From the NCBI RefSeq assembly GCF_041321095.1, contig NZ_JBGGWE010000018.1:1-64000 (forward strand): 64,000 nucleotides of DNA, in the 5' to 3' direction. Below the pieces are notes generated by a model. It worked only from the letters and a program-made list of their open reading frames with translations, did not search any database and was not told where the DNA came from. A program made the translations under genes and the position numbers. Position 1 is the stretch's first letter; every line of letters starts with the position of its first letter. Shown in pieces: positions 17,923 to 26,477 of the stretch. Source of the stretch: Fibrella arboris. GTDB taxonomy: Bacteria; Bacteroidota; Bacteroidia; Cytophagales; Spirosomataceae.

Positions 17923-18144
17923 ATGGAAACGCTGAATTTTAAGACAAACATTAAGTGTAGTGGTTGCGTGGCAACGGTAACGCCTTTTCTCAACGACATC
18001 GAACAACTCGATGGATGGAATGTAGACACCGGCAGCCCGGATAAGATTCTAACCGTGCAGACAACGGACAACCGCATTGGTGAGGAGGTTCGAAAAGCAG
18101 TCGAACGGGCAGGCTATAAAGCAGAACCAATACCACGGCCCTGA
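17923..18144 (+). CDS. small heavy-metal-associated (HMA) domain protein, copper-chaperone-like
   Basis: A 73-residue single HMA domain with a CSGC motif at residues 12-15 (NIKCSGCVATVTPFL) and the usual alternation of beta strands and helices. Soluble proteins of this type carry Cu(I) to CopA-type ATPases or buffer it in the cytosol. It lacks the Met that usually precedes the CxxC (Lys here), a form common in Bacteroidota. It lies downstream of copA, from which it is now separated by the IS630 remnant, and is followed by the regulatory element and hairpin before the outer-membrane protein gene. Confidence 0.82.
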   Translation: METLNFKTNIKCSGCVATVTPFLNDIEQLDGWNVDTGSPDKILTVQTTDNRIGEEVRKAVERAGYKAEPIPRP

Positions 18145-18153
18145 TTTCCAAAA

Positions 18154-18187
18154 GTTTTGCAAGCACATAGACTGAATTTTGTAAGCT
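18154..18187. promoter_or_regulatory. second copy of the paired TGCAAG-type element, upstream of the outer-membrane protein gene
   Basis: TTTTGCAAGC and ATTTTGTAAGC lie in direct orientation about 22 bp apart, and the second half-site is preceded by TGAA, much like CGAA at the copy near 13576. The pair matches that in the copB/regulator intergenic region and is a likely binding site for the same AraC-type protein. It lies about 90-120 bp before ATG18273. Confidence 0.48.
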
Positions 18188-18213
18188 GTCTGGCCATCCG
18201 GTCAGACAGCTTA
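18182..18213. terminator. hairpin between the HMA gene and the outer-membrane protein gene
   Basis: Perfect 11-bp inverted repeat (TAAGCTGTCTG / CAGACAGCTTA) with a 10-nt loop, about 40 bp after the HMA stop. Only a weak T-rich tail (TTATGTGTTT) follows. It may terminate the HMA transcript. Because its left arm overlaps the second half-site of the regulatory element, it may instead be part of the control region. Confidence 0.5.
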
Positions 18214-18272
18214 TGTGTTTACTAGGTAACTGATCCAATGCGGACAAGCCATAGTAAATTAAAATTAACGTT

Positions 18273-19760
18273 ATGAAATTTTTTGTATGTCTATTCCTGA
18301 GTTGCTGGGCAGTTCTGCCTGCTCGATCTCAGCATCATCAGTCAATGCCTGGTATGCCCGGCACATCTGATACCATCAAATCCACCTCCACCGTCTCCCC
18401 GTCAAAAGCGTCTGCGGCCCGACAAATGGACCATAGCCAAATGAATCATGGTACCATGAAAAACATGGTCGGCATGAACCAGGCCATGGGTGATTCGACC
18501 CCGATGGCTGGCATGATGACCCATTCGTTTTCGCGGAATTTGCCCATGAACCGTAATGGGTCGGGTACGTCCTGGCACCCGGACAACACGCCCATGTACG
18601 CCTACATGAGTCACGGCAAAAAGTGGAGCTATATGGCTCACTACAGCCTGTTTTTGCGCTATAACAGTCAGAACACGAATAATCGGGATAAGCGAGGTAG
18701 TGGTCGGCAGTTCGATGCGCCAAACTGGTTTATGGGTATGGCACAACGGCAAGTTGGTCAGCACGGTCTACTGCTGATTCGAGTTATGGTGTCATTGGAT
18801 GCCCTGACAGTCGGTAATAGTGGCTATCCCCTTCTGTTCCAGTCGGGCGAATCCTACAAAGGGCAACCCCTGATTGACCGGCAGCATCCTCATGATTTAT
18901 TCTCTGAGTTATCTGTTGGCTATACCCATGCCTTCAATCGGGACGTCGACCTGTACGGATACGTAGGTTACCCGGGCGAACCAGCTTTGGGACCACCGGC
19001 CTTTATGCACCGGATCTCCACATTCAACAACCCCGATGCACCTTTAGGACATCACTGGGAAGATGCCACCCACATTCTCTTTGGCGTAGCTACAGTGGGT
19101 TTCCGCTATAAATGGGTGAAGCTGGAAACGTCCCGATTCACAGGCCGTGAACCGGATGAACAACGGCTTAACTTTGATAAACCCCGATTTGACAGCTACT
19201 CCTACCGCCTGTCGGTAAACCCGTCTCCTGCCTTAGCGCTACAATTTTCCCAGGGCTACATTAAAAGCCCGGAAGATCTGCATCCTGAAGATAACACTAC
19301 CCGTACAACAGCGTCAATACTGCACAGTGTACCACTGGGAAGCCGGGCAGATCATTACATTAGCTCAGCCTTTGTGTGGGGGCTAAACAAGTCGCATGGC
19401 AACGGGGAACAAGCCTTCCTGGCTGAAAGTAGTTTGCAAATGGGCCGCACCGCCTTCTACGGCCGCTACGAAAACGTTGGTAAGTCGCCCGAAGAAATCG
19501 GGCTCCAGGCCGAGATTCCCAACCAGCGTGTGTTAGTTAACAACGCGTTGACGCTGGGGATGAACTACCGGGTTGTTCAATATGCCAGCACCGATGTCGT
19601 TCTGGGCGCACAGGTAACAGGCAATATGCCGGAACAGGCACTGCAACCCTACTACGGTAAGTTTCCGCTCTCGGGCGAAGTCTATCTGCGCCTTACACCC
19701 TCGGTGATGGTGATGAATGCGATGCGGGGCATGGGTGGCATGAACCACAAAATGAAGTAA
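18273..19760 (+). CDS. probable outer-membrane beta-barrel protein of the copper island
   Basis: A 495-residue exported protein with signal peptide MKFFVCLFLSCWAVLPARS. A Met/His/Ser-rich segment (about residues 20-95) contains repeated HxxM and MxxM patterns (QMDHSQMNHGTMKNMVGM), suited to copper or silver binding. From about residue 105 the sequence shows alternating aromatic/polar strands (YMAHYSLFLRYNSQ, LYGYVGYPGEPALGPPAFMHRIS, FGVATVGFRYKWVKLETSRFTG) ending in LRLTPSVMVM, suggesting a beta barrel. I cannot name a family with certainty. Its place among copper genes and behind the shared regulatory element supports a role in copper tolerance. Confidence 0.62.
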   Translation: MKFFVCLFLSCWAVLPARSQHHQSMPGMPGTSDTIKSTSTVSPSKASAARQMDHSQMNHGTMKNMVGMNQAMGDSTPMAGMMTHSFSRNLPMNRNGSGTSWHPDNTPMYAYMSHGKKWSYMAHYSLFLRYNSQNTNNRDKRGSGRQFDAPNWFMGMAQRQVGQHGLLLIRVMVSLDALTVGNSGYPLLFQSGESYKGQPLIDRQHPHDLFSELSVGYTHAFNRDVDLYGYVGYPGEPALGPPAFMHRISTFNNPDAPLGHHWEDATHILFGVATVGFRYKWVKLETSRFTGREPDEQRLNFDKPRFDSYSYRLSVNPSPALALQFSQGYIKSPEDLHPEDNTTRTTASILHSVPLGSRADHYISSAFVWGLNKSHGNGEQAFLAESSLQMGRTAFYGRYENVGKSPEEIGLQAEIPNQRVLVNNALTLGMNYRVVQYASTDVVLGAQVTGNMPEQALQPYYGKFPLSGEVYLRLTPSVMVMNAMRGMGGMNHKMK

Positions 19761-19820
19761 ACGTAACAGGACCGGCGAAGAGGTCTAATCATAATACGGC
19801 CAACTTGCCGGTAAACGCAC

Positions 19821-19867
19821 AAAGACAAAGGCCCAACCTATCTAAAGTGGGTTGGGCCTTTGTCTTT
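19821..19867. terminator. bidirectional intrinsic terminator
   Basis: Perfect 18-bp inverted repeat (19821-19838 / 19850-19867) with an 11-nt loop, A-rich on the left and T-rich on the right. It lies between the convergent outer-membrane protein gene and the DUF305 gene and would serve both. Confidence 0.9.
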
Positions 19868-19878
19868 AAGTGTAAAAA

Positions 19879-20457
19879 TTAGCCTTTCAAAGAGTTCTCC
19901 AGCTTTTTTAATTCACCGATCTCCTTAGTTTGCTGTGTAATGACATTACTAGCCAGCATTTTCATGGTCGAGGTTTTACCTTCTTTTAGAAATGCACGGG
20001 CCATGTCAACGCCTTGCTGGTGATGCTGGGCCATCATACTGGCAAAGTCGTGGTCAACTTTTCCAGTCATCGAGTGCGTTCCGCTATGCATCACCTCCAT
20101 ACCTGTCTTGCCTAATTTCGACGAGGACGCCATTGGCTTGTGGCTACTCAGGAACTGATTAAGTTCCTTGATTTCCTTCTGATTAGTAGCCTTAATCCGG
20201 GTTGCCAAAGCCTTTACCTGCGCGTTAGTCCCCTGTTTGATCTCCAGATCAGCCATCTCGACTGCCGATTGGTGATGCATTTTGAGCATCATGGCAAAAT
20301 CATGGTCAGGATCACCCGTCATTTTCATGCTCATCATCTGGTTCATGCCCGATTGCATGGACTTCATCATTGCATTTACGGGATTCTGAGCCAGCGTTGG
20401 TTGAGTAAGCAGGAGCGCTACACCCAGTCCCGCTGCAATGAATTTATTCGTTTTAAT
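19879..20457 (-). CDS. DUF305 family exported protein (apparent ATT start)
   Basis: Two DUF305 four-helix units, each with the DHDFAMM...HHQ signature (MTGDPDHDFAMMLKMHHQSAVEMA and VDHDFASMMAQHHQQGVDMA). These periplasmic His/Met-rich helical proteins cluster with copper resistance genes. Starting at the first ATG (20370) would remove any signal peptide. The frame upstream encodes an evident one, KTNKFIAAGLGVALLLTQPTLAQ, beginning at an ATT codon (20457-20455) where ATG would be expected, with an upstream in-frame stop close by. So either ATT is used, the start is mutated, or there is a base error. From ATT the product is 192 residues. Confidence 0.75.
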   Translation of the reverse strand: MKTNKFIAAGLGVALLLTQPTLAQNPVNAMMKSMQSGMNQMMSMKMTGDPDHDFAMMLKMHHQSAVEMADLEIKQGTNAQVKALATRIKATNQKEIKELNQFLSSHKPMASSSKLGKTGMEVMHSGTHSMTGKVDHDFASMMAQHHQQGVDMARAFLKEGKTSTMKMLASNVITQQTKEIGELKKLENSLKG

Positions 20458-20498
20458 CCGTTTTCGTTAGTTAGAGATAAATGATACATCACAACTCC

Positions 20499-21128
20499 TC
20501 AATAGGGCTTGTTGGTGATAAGCCAATCCTGAAACTGACTAATTTCGGCCTTTTGCTCAGCAATGATTTTCTGAGCCATCTGTCGCATGCTCTCAACCGT
20601 ACCGTAGTTTAATTCAGTCTGTGCCATATCGAGAGCACTCTGATGGTGATCGATCATTAGAGCAACAAAGTCTACATCAGACCGGCCCGTCAGGATACGG
20701 GTATCCTGCGCTTTCATCATTTTATCCATATCCTGCATAGCCATCATGTCGAAGGACTGGCCAGCCCCTGATGCTATTGGCTGGTGGCTGCTAAGAAACT
20801 GGGCAAATTGGGCTTTTTCTGCCGTCTGGGAGGTAACGATGTTTTGTGCCATCGTTTTTATTGTTTGATCAGTACCACTCTTGAGTTCCTGATTAGCCAT
20901 GTCAATGGCACCCTGATGGTGCATTTGCATCATCATCGCAAAGTCATGATCGGCATCTCCCGTCATTTTCATGGCATTCATCTGCGTCATGTTGGCATGC
21001 ATGATCTGCTGGTAAACATTGGCATCATGTTCCTGTGGCGTTATACCCTCACTATTTTTAGTACAGGCGGTCATAGCTCCCACCATCAACACGAAGAAGC
21101 CAGCTAGTTTAAATACGTTACTTTTCAT
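20499..21128 (-). CDS. DUF305 family lipoprotein
   Basis: A 209-residue paralogue of the next gene with a lipoprotein signal (MKSNVFKLAGFFVLMVGAMTAC, lipidated Cys22). It has two DUF305 units (TGDADHDFAMMMQMHHQGAIDMA and TGRSDVDFVALMIDHHQSALDMA), His/Met-rich and predicted all-helical in the ferritin-like manner of the family. It would sit in the periplasm anchored to a membrane and may bind copper or silver. It is the first gene of a two-gene minus-strand unit with 19879-20457 (41-bp gap), ending at the strong shared terminator. Confidence 0.82.
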   Translation of the reverse strand: MKSNVFKLAGFFVLMVGAMTACTKNSEGITPQEHDANVYQQIMHANMTQMNAMKMTGDADHDFAMMMQMHHQGAIDMANQELKSGTDQTIKTMAQNIVTSQTAEKAQFAQFLSSHQPIASGAGQSFDMMAMQDMDKMMKAQDTRILTGRSDVDFVALMIDHHQSALDMAQTELNYGTVESMRQMAQKIIAEQKAEISQFQDWLITNKPY

Positions 21129-21321
21129 TGCGTTGAGATATGCGTTTGTTCCTCTATATAACTTGTGGTTATTGACCTGAGTTTTTACAAGATTACCCCT
21201 ATAGACTTATAGAATTTACGGGTCTCAACAAGTCGTTGTCATTCGAATTAGTTGCGGTCACTTGTTTATCTGCCTTTCATCCATCAACTTAGTCACCTGA
21301 CTTATTGCTTTACCCCCCAAC

Positions 21322-22572
21322 ATGCTTGCTGACTCCTTTACCCGCCTGATTGACGACTACAAACAAAACCCGAATCTGATTTACCAAAGTTGGTTTCTGC
21401 ATAATGAAGACCGTCTGAAAGCCTTTCGCTCGATTCGGCGTGGCGTCTTACAAGTCATCAGCGACATTAAAGACGGTTCGTTTCCCAATGATTTCAAAGG
21501 CAGTTCTCTTGAGTTTGTGCTTACCTGCATTACCGAGCAGAAACAGGTATTTGAAGGCGCGTCGCATCCTTTCTACTGGAAACCAAAGCTGCGTATTCCA
21601 GATATTTATGAGAATCAGGACCATAAGCGATATTTCGGCCAGTTTCTGGAATGCTGCCTGAAAGCCACCAAACCCGAAACCATCGTCAACGAAATTCACA
21701 AACTGGATGCGTATAAGATCAAAGGCCTGGGGCCGGCCGTGGCCAGTATTCTTTATTTCCTGCATCCAACTTGGGTCCCCCCTTTTAATACGGCGATCAT
21801 CAATGGCTATAACCGACTATTTAATGAGCGTCGGAATCTAGGATCGTGGTCGGAATACCTGGCCATTCGCGAAAAGATGCTGACGGTAAACAACGAGTAC
21901 CGGTCTGTGCTGTCAAACGACCTGGGTGCCCTGGCGGGTTTGTTATTTGAGATTGGAGCGGGTAATCTACTGGTACCCGGACTGGCCGATCAACCGGCCG
22001 TTGATCGGGAAAAGCTTCAGAAACAGATAGAAAAACGACACAAAGGTGTCGTTGATGAACAACAGGAAGAACATACGCACAGCGAGATGCAGTATCACCT
22101 GCTAACCATCGGTCGGGCCCTGGGCTATGACGTGGCCGCTGCCCGAAATGACATGTCCCGTCACTATAATGGACATTCGTTTTCCTTCCTGAGTTTACCT
22201 GCTCTACCTCCCCTACCGGTCTCGGCTGAAACGAGCCAGACCATCAGTCTGATTGACATTGTTTGGTTAGAAAAAGGCAGCGGTCGGATTATTTGTGCCT
22301 TCGAGGTAGAGAAAAGTACCTCCATTTACTCCGGCATTCTTCGATTGACTGATTTAGTATGCTCCTTACCTGATCATGCTACGACGCTCTATCTGGTCGT
22401 TCCCGACAGCAGACGGAAAGAAGTTGAGATGCAGTTAACCCGGCCTTCTATCAGACAGACCAATACACCAATTCGTTACATTCTGATGTCGGAGTTGCGT
22501 ACTCACTGTGATGCGTTGTGCAGGTTTGGGGACAGCCACCGGGTACTGGAAAAAATTGCGCGAATGATCTAG
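21322..22572 (+). CDS. putative restriction-type endonuclease with helix-hairpin-helix (HhH) segment
   Basis: A 416-residue protein of unclear family. Residues about 128-150 (LDAYKIKGLGPAVASILYFLHP) look like a helix-hairpin-helix, as in DNA glycosylases. The C-terminal third has a nuclease-like core: D312 in LIDIVWLEK and FEVEKSTSIYSG, with E328-x-E330 resembling the ExE form of the PD-(D/E)XK site (as in BamHI), followed by beta strands (TTLYLVVPD). Charged residues about 225-255 could be a linker. No methyltransferase lies beside it, so if it cuts DNA it is either solitary or regulated differently. It is flanked by two other nuclease-like genes on the right. The catalytic assignment is inference from motif reading. 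Confidence 0.55.
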   Translation: MLADSFTRLIDDYKQNPNLIYQSWFLHNEDRLKAFRSIRRGVLQVISDIKDGSFPNDFKGSSLEFVLTCITEQKQVFEGASHPFYWKPKLRIPDIYENQDHKRYFGQFLECCLKATKPETIVNEIHKLDAYKIKGLGPAVASILYFLHPTWVPPFNTAIINGYNRLFNERRNLGSWSEYLAIREKMLTVNNEYRSVLSNDLGALAGLLFEIGAGNLLVPGLADQPAVDREKLQKQIEKRHKGVVDEQQEEHTHSEMQYHLLTIGRALGYDVAAARNDMSRHYNGHSFSFLSLPALPPLPVSAETSQTISLIDIVWLEKGSGRIICAFEVEKSTSIYSGILRLTDLVCSLPDHATTLYLVVPDSRRKEVEMQLTRPSIRQTNTPIRYILMSELRTHCDALCRFGDSHRVLEKIARMI

Positions 22573-22744
22573 GATGGCAATTTTTATATAACTATAACAT
22601 CTTTCTTGGAACCCCCTGGCTTGTTGCCATAACTAGGGTGAGTTTATCAGAAAACAGTAGGGTGTAAAACGGATTGAACTGATCAATTAGTTTTATTACT
22701 TTTTGGGCATCATACTTCGACGGGTGAATGAATAGCCTCTGAAC

Positions 22745-23602
22745 TTATGAACGCGTAACTTCTCGAATTAAACTGGTTAAATCAGTTTCGGACATTCTTG
22801 ATTTGATACGAATTCGAATCAGTTTTTGACCAGCTTTGGCCATTATTTTATCCTTCATTCGGTCTTTTACTTGTTGTTCTTTACTGTCGTGATAAATGCT
22901 GTCAATCTCTAACAGTTTAAAGGGCTTGAACGAGTTCTCTGCGTCAAATACAACACAATCTACCAGGGCTTTAAAAAAGTAATTGCGCTCACTTTGATCT
23001 AAGAAGGGCTTAACCTGTTCAAAATCTACCAAGGCAGAAACGGCTACATTTGGGAATACCAGGTAAGTACTATACACCTCTCGAACTGCTCTGTAGAACT
23101 CATATTCCTGGCCAGATTTAAACAGGCTGATCGTGCTGTCCACAGGCTCAATTTCATTATTCACGGTAACCTCAATCGTTCGCTGTTGGGAATGCTCGAC
23201 TACTTTCGGTTGCGTACGCTCATGCTCCCGAAGCAGCTCGACGCTAATGGGCAGATTCGGGTACTGTTTGGCATAGCGTAGAGCCGATTGGACCTGCGTT
23301 GAGCGATAGCCCAGTATAATCCGTTCGGCTAATTGCTCCACATCGTTGGCTGATAGCGTAAAGTGGAAATTCGGGCCTGTATGGAGCAAGTGAAATTGCT
23401 CTAGGTAAAATAGATAGTCAGGATCTTGCTTAAAACTGCTTCCTTCAATCAATTCCCGTACGAATTGACTTTCAAGAATATTTCTCGTTATATCGTCTTG
23501 GCGGATTTGGTCATACGTCACATTATCTTTAAATAATGCGATTAGGGCATTCCAATCTCGCTGCTGAAGAAGTTTAAATGTTCTTTCTCGGTCGTAACGC
23601 AT
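22745..23602 (-). CDS. DUF2726 domain protein, nuclease-like
   Basis: I chose ATG23602 (MRYDRERTF), which leaves a 110-bp divergent promoter region. The frame is open to 23701, but that extension runs into the neighbour's promoter. About 285 residues: a helical N-terminal part, then from about residue 170 a DUF2726 domain with FDAENSFKPFKLLEIDSIYHD and a C-terminal KDKIMAKAGQKLIRIRI. DUF2726 proteins resemble Vsr/PD-(D/E)XK nucleases; LLEID would hold the acidic residues. The usual topoisomerase zinc finger partner is absent. It is transcribed divergently from the DUF6035 gene, suggesting a pair. The biological role is unknown. Confidence 0.6.
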   Translation of the reverse strand: MRYDRERTFKLLQQRDWNALIALFKDNVTYDQIRQDDITRNILESQFVRELIEGSSFKQDPDYLFYLEQFHLLHTGPNFHFTLSANDVEQLAERIILGYRSTQVQSALRYAKQYPNLPISVELLREHERTQPKVVEHSQQRTIEVTVNNEIEPVDSTISLFKSGQEYEFYRAVREVYSTYLVFPNVAVSALVDFEQVKPFLDQSERNYFFKALVDCVVFDAENSFKPFKLLEIDSIYHDSKEQQVKDRMKDKIMAKAGQKLIRIRIKSRMSETDLTSLIREVTRS

Positions 23603-23712
23603 CTTGTATTTTACGTTTTTGGGTGGCGAATATACAAGTTTGCGCCAAGTAAAAATTTGAGTCGGAGAGATTCTCATATGCATATACATACACTCATCCA
23701 TAAATTATACAT

Positions 23713-25302
23713 ATGAAAAGTTTCCAGTTCACCATCCCTTCCGTTTTAGACTGTGAAACAGGTGAGGAAATTTTCACAAAACCCTTCTTCAATCAGGATG
23801 AAGCAACAATTTTTGAAATTCGTAGAGAATTAGAAGATGCCATTCGCAATCGACGCGGGCCAAAATACAAATGCTACCATTGTGGTCAGCTCATCAAAAT
23901 TCGGGGTAAGGCGGAGAACGAAACGAAACTTAAACGAATGCACTTTGCCCACCAGTGGGACAGTGAAGAATGCCCTATCAAAACAAATCAGGCATTAAGT
24001 CGTCAACAGCTTCAAGCTCTTAAATACAATGGACAGAAGGAAAGCGAGCTACACCGCCGGACTAAAGATCTAGTAGCAGCCTCCTTAGAAATGAACCGCG
24101 TATTGGACAAAGGGGTGAGTGAAGTGGCTACTGAAGTTGTACGACGGGACGCAACAGGTCTAATGACCTGGCGCAAACCTGATGTCAGTGCGGTATATAA
24201 GTCGAAACAGCTCGTTTTTGAGATTCAGCTGTCAACCACATTTTTAAGTGTCATTGCTGATCGGGAATACTTTTATCAGCAAAACCAGACGTTCATTATC
24301 TGGATATTTAAATCTTTCTCCGACGACCTGGATAAACAGAGGTTTACAGAAAAGGACGTATTTTATTGTAACAATCAGAATGCATTCGTATTTGACAGTG
24401 AAGCCATTGAAGAATCAAACCGCCAGCGAGATCTAGTATTAAAGTGCCTGTATCGGGAGCCCTATCGAATGGGTCAACACATAGCGTATCAATGGCGGCA
24501 ACAATTAGTAAGTCTGCACGATTTAACCTTTGAGGAGGACACTTTTAAAGCATTTTTCTTTAACGTTGCGGGGGCGGCCAACAGTATAAGCCAAGAAATA
24601 GAGGACGAAGATCGAAAGAAGTGGCACCAACAACGCGAGCTGGAGCGACGCCAGGAAGAATATGAACAACGTCAGCAAGTGTATGAAGCGCGACTTGAGG
24701 AAGGATTTTCCGCTGCCCGTTCAGCCGTTCGGCAGGTGTTAAATGAAGTTCATTCTTATCCCGAAAAACGCAGTCCTTTACTAAGCGAGTTTGCCGTATT
24801 TTCAAAAAACACGTATAGCCACTTATTCGATTTATTTGGCCAACAGCAGGGCTATCAGCCAACCGATCAGGAGAAAGCGTTTTTGAAGATACTCTTTGAA
24901 CGTGAGCGAGCGAGTCGTTCTCATCTGGAAAGGTCTGATTTACTCACCTGCTTATGCCTGACCACATGCTTAGCGAAATTGAGAACCCCGCAGAAGACAT
25001 ACCGGTTAAAGAAGGTTTATGGGGCAGTATTCGCCATTTTATCGCTTAAATTGAATTGTGTGGTCGGTCAGAAATTCACTAAGCTTATTCAGGTAGCTCA
25101 CACCGCAGTAACGGGAGACTACGCACACTTATTCATCAAAGCGTTAGAGAAATATTATAATTCAGAATGTAACCAACAGGACGTTCAATCAGGTGGTAAG
25201 CTGGCGAACAAGATAGCTGCATTTCAGCAAAGGAACAGTCAGCCTGATCACAGCTACAACGATATTTTCCGATTGCTGTTCCCTGACCTTTTCACCCAGT
25301 AA
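23713..25302 (+). CDS. DUF6035 / CoiA-like protein with zinc-finger-like N-terminus
   Basis: A 529-residue protein. Residues 54-87 hold a putative metal site (C54, C57, H77, H80, C87) in the CoiA-like arrangement CYHCGQ...RMHFAHQ...EC. Residues 110-180 hold a nuclease-like core: HRRTKD, then RKPDVSAV (D156) and LVFEIQLSTT (E169-x-Q171). This is followed by YFYQQNQTFIIWIF, typical of CoiA/DUF6035 proteins. A long charged coiled-coil (about 295-340) and a helical C-terminus complete it. CoiA is associated with competence and recombination; DUF6035 proteins are often found on mobile elements. Function here is unproven. Confidence 0.62.
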   Translation: MKSFQFTIPSVLDCETGEEIFTKPFFNQDEATIFEIRRELEDAIRNRRGPKYKCYHCGQLIKIRGKAENETKLKRMHFAHQWDSEECPIKTNQALSRQQLQALKYNGQKESELHRRTKDLVAASLEMNRVLDKGVSEVATEVVRRDATGLMTWRKPDVSAVYKSKQLVFEIQLSTTFLSVIADREYFYQQNQTFIIWIFKSFSDDLDKQRFTEKDVFYCNNQNAFVFDSEAIEESNRQRDLVLKCLYREPYRMGQHIAYQWRQQLVSLHDLTFEEDTFKAFFFNVAGAANSISQEIEDEDRKKWHQQRELERRQEEYEQRQQVYEARLEEGFSAARSAVRQVLNEVHSYPEKRSPLLSEFAVFSKNTYSHLFDLFGQQQGYQPTDQEKAFLKILFERERASRSHLERSDLLTCLCLTTCLAKLRTPQKTYRLKKVYGAVFAILSLKLNCVVGQKFTKLIQVAHTAVTGDYAHLFIKALEKYYNSECNQQDVQSGGKLANKIAAFQQRNSQPDHSYNDIFRLLFPDLFTQ

Positions 25303-25476
25303 GCAGCCAAGTTATTTCTTTAGCTTCGATTCTTATGTGGTCCGACTAATGCCTTTAACCTAGTATGCTGTAGTGATTATATCGAGGGTTAATTCAAGAA
25401 CATACATTCACTTGACATGGCTCTATAATTCATATTTGGAACGCCTGTATAAGCCATAAAGATTGTTTTGGGCGAT

Positions 25477-25977
25477 TCAAGTGGTTGACTCCTTATCGTC
25501 TGTCAAGGGTTTACCACACTCGACGTGAAAGGCATAATCTTCTGCGCTTAAGTTCATCCGTAAAAATTCATCCATACCCATATCATGACGTTCGAGTACA
25601 TACCGCCGAAAAGGAAAGCTGCGCTTGGCTTCATCAAGACCCCTTTCTCGCTCCCCCCGACGCATTCCTTCATGTGGTAGACCTTCCAGATACTCCTCAA
25701 AGTAAACAGCTAGCAATTCGTGGGACGACCGACTTTCGTTCTGACTTATTACCTGTTGCTCCAACCAATCAAGTAAATCCTCGGTGGAGGCTACCGTTTC
25801 AGTAGTTATTTCTGAGTTTGGTTGACCGAACACCGCTAATTCTTTTACCCGATTGTAATAGCAATATGTGGCGTTACCAATTCGAAACATGCGAGCCATA
25901 TAATCCCGCTGCCCCTCGGGCATATTAGCCAGCGCTTCAGCCTGCTGTATATTGTATTTCTCTATAGGATGACGCAT
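25477..25977 (-). CDS. hypothetical protein
   Basis: A 166-residue soluble, acidic, mostly helical protein (for example MRHPIEKYNIQQAEALANMP, EDLLDWLEQQVISQNESRSS). No family was recognised. It starts 2 bp after the stop of the upstream gene (25980-26390), so the two are surely cotranscribed. They lie downstream of umuDC on the same strand. No catalytic motif, signal peptide or membrane segment is visible. Confidence 0.55.
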   Translation of the reverse strand: MRHPIEKYNIQQAEALANMPEGQRDYMARMFRIGNATYCYYNRVKELAVFGQPNSEITTETVASTEDLLDWLEQQVISQNESRSSHELLAVYFEEYLEGLPHEGMRRGERERGLDEAKRSFPFRRYVLERHDMGMDEFLRMNLSAEDYAFHVECGKPLTDDKESTT

Positions 25978-25979
25978 AT

Positions 25980-26390
25980 TTATTCGTAGCCAGGCGGTTG
26001 TTTTAATTTACCAGGTTCATCATAAATAGTGCTATCTGTTTCGCTTTGATAGTAAATAGTACTGTCGGTCTTACTTTGGGGTAACTCGCCGAAGTGTATG
26101 CGCTTGACTCTATAAATCTGAGCATACTCCAGTTTAATACGTTCCCTTTCGGCAGGCAGTTGGATTTTGAGAATTACATCGAATAGAATGCCGTCTTCTA
26201 CAAATTCAGGCCTCCATAGCGCATCATAATTTAGAAAAAGTGGCGTATGATACCACCGGGTTACCGTTCGGTCGGTTGGTAGCTGAATGTCAAAATAGTT
26301 TGTATATATCCAATAAAAGCATTCGCTGTCTTTGATATCTTCCACCATTTTCTGTAGCAGATGCGGTAATTGGTCCATTGTCTCTACCAT
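25980..26390 (-). CDS. hypothetical protein
   Basis: A 136-residue soluble protein rich in Tyr, Ile and Asp. Near the C-terminus it has a short internal repeat, SKTDSTIYYQ then SETDSTIYDE, and the region ends Pro/Lys-rich. No family was recognised. It forms a unit with 25477-25977 and is separated from umuC by 87 bp. That gap is AT-rich and could hold a promoter. Confidence 0.5.
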   Translation of the reverse strand: MVETMDQLPHLLQKMVEDIKDSECFYWIYTNYFDIQLPTDRTVTRWYHTPLFLNYDALWRPEFVEDGILFDVILKIQLPAERERIKLEYAQIYRVKRIHFGELPQSKTDSTIYYQSETDSTIYDEPGKLKQPPGYE

Positions 26391-26477
26391 CTGTTCAGTA
26401 CATTCATTATAGTTTTCATAGAATAAATATCGCCTTATGCTACTGCCAAAGTAAGCAATAATTTTTACGAGTCGTAT

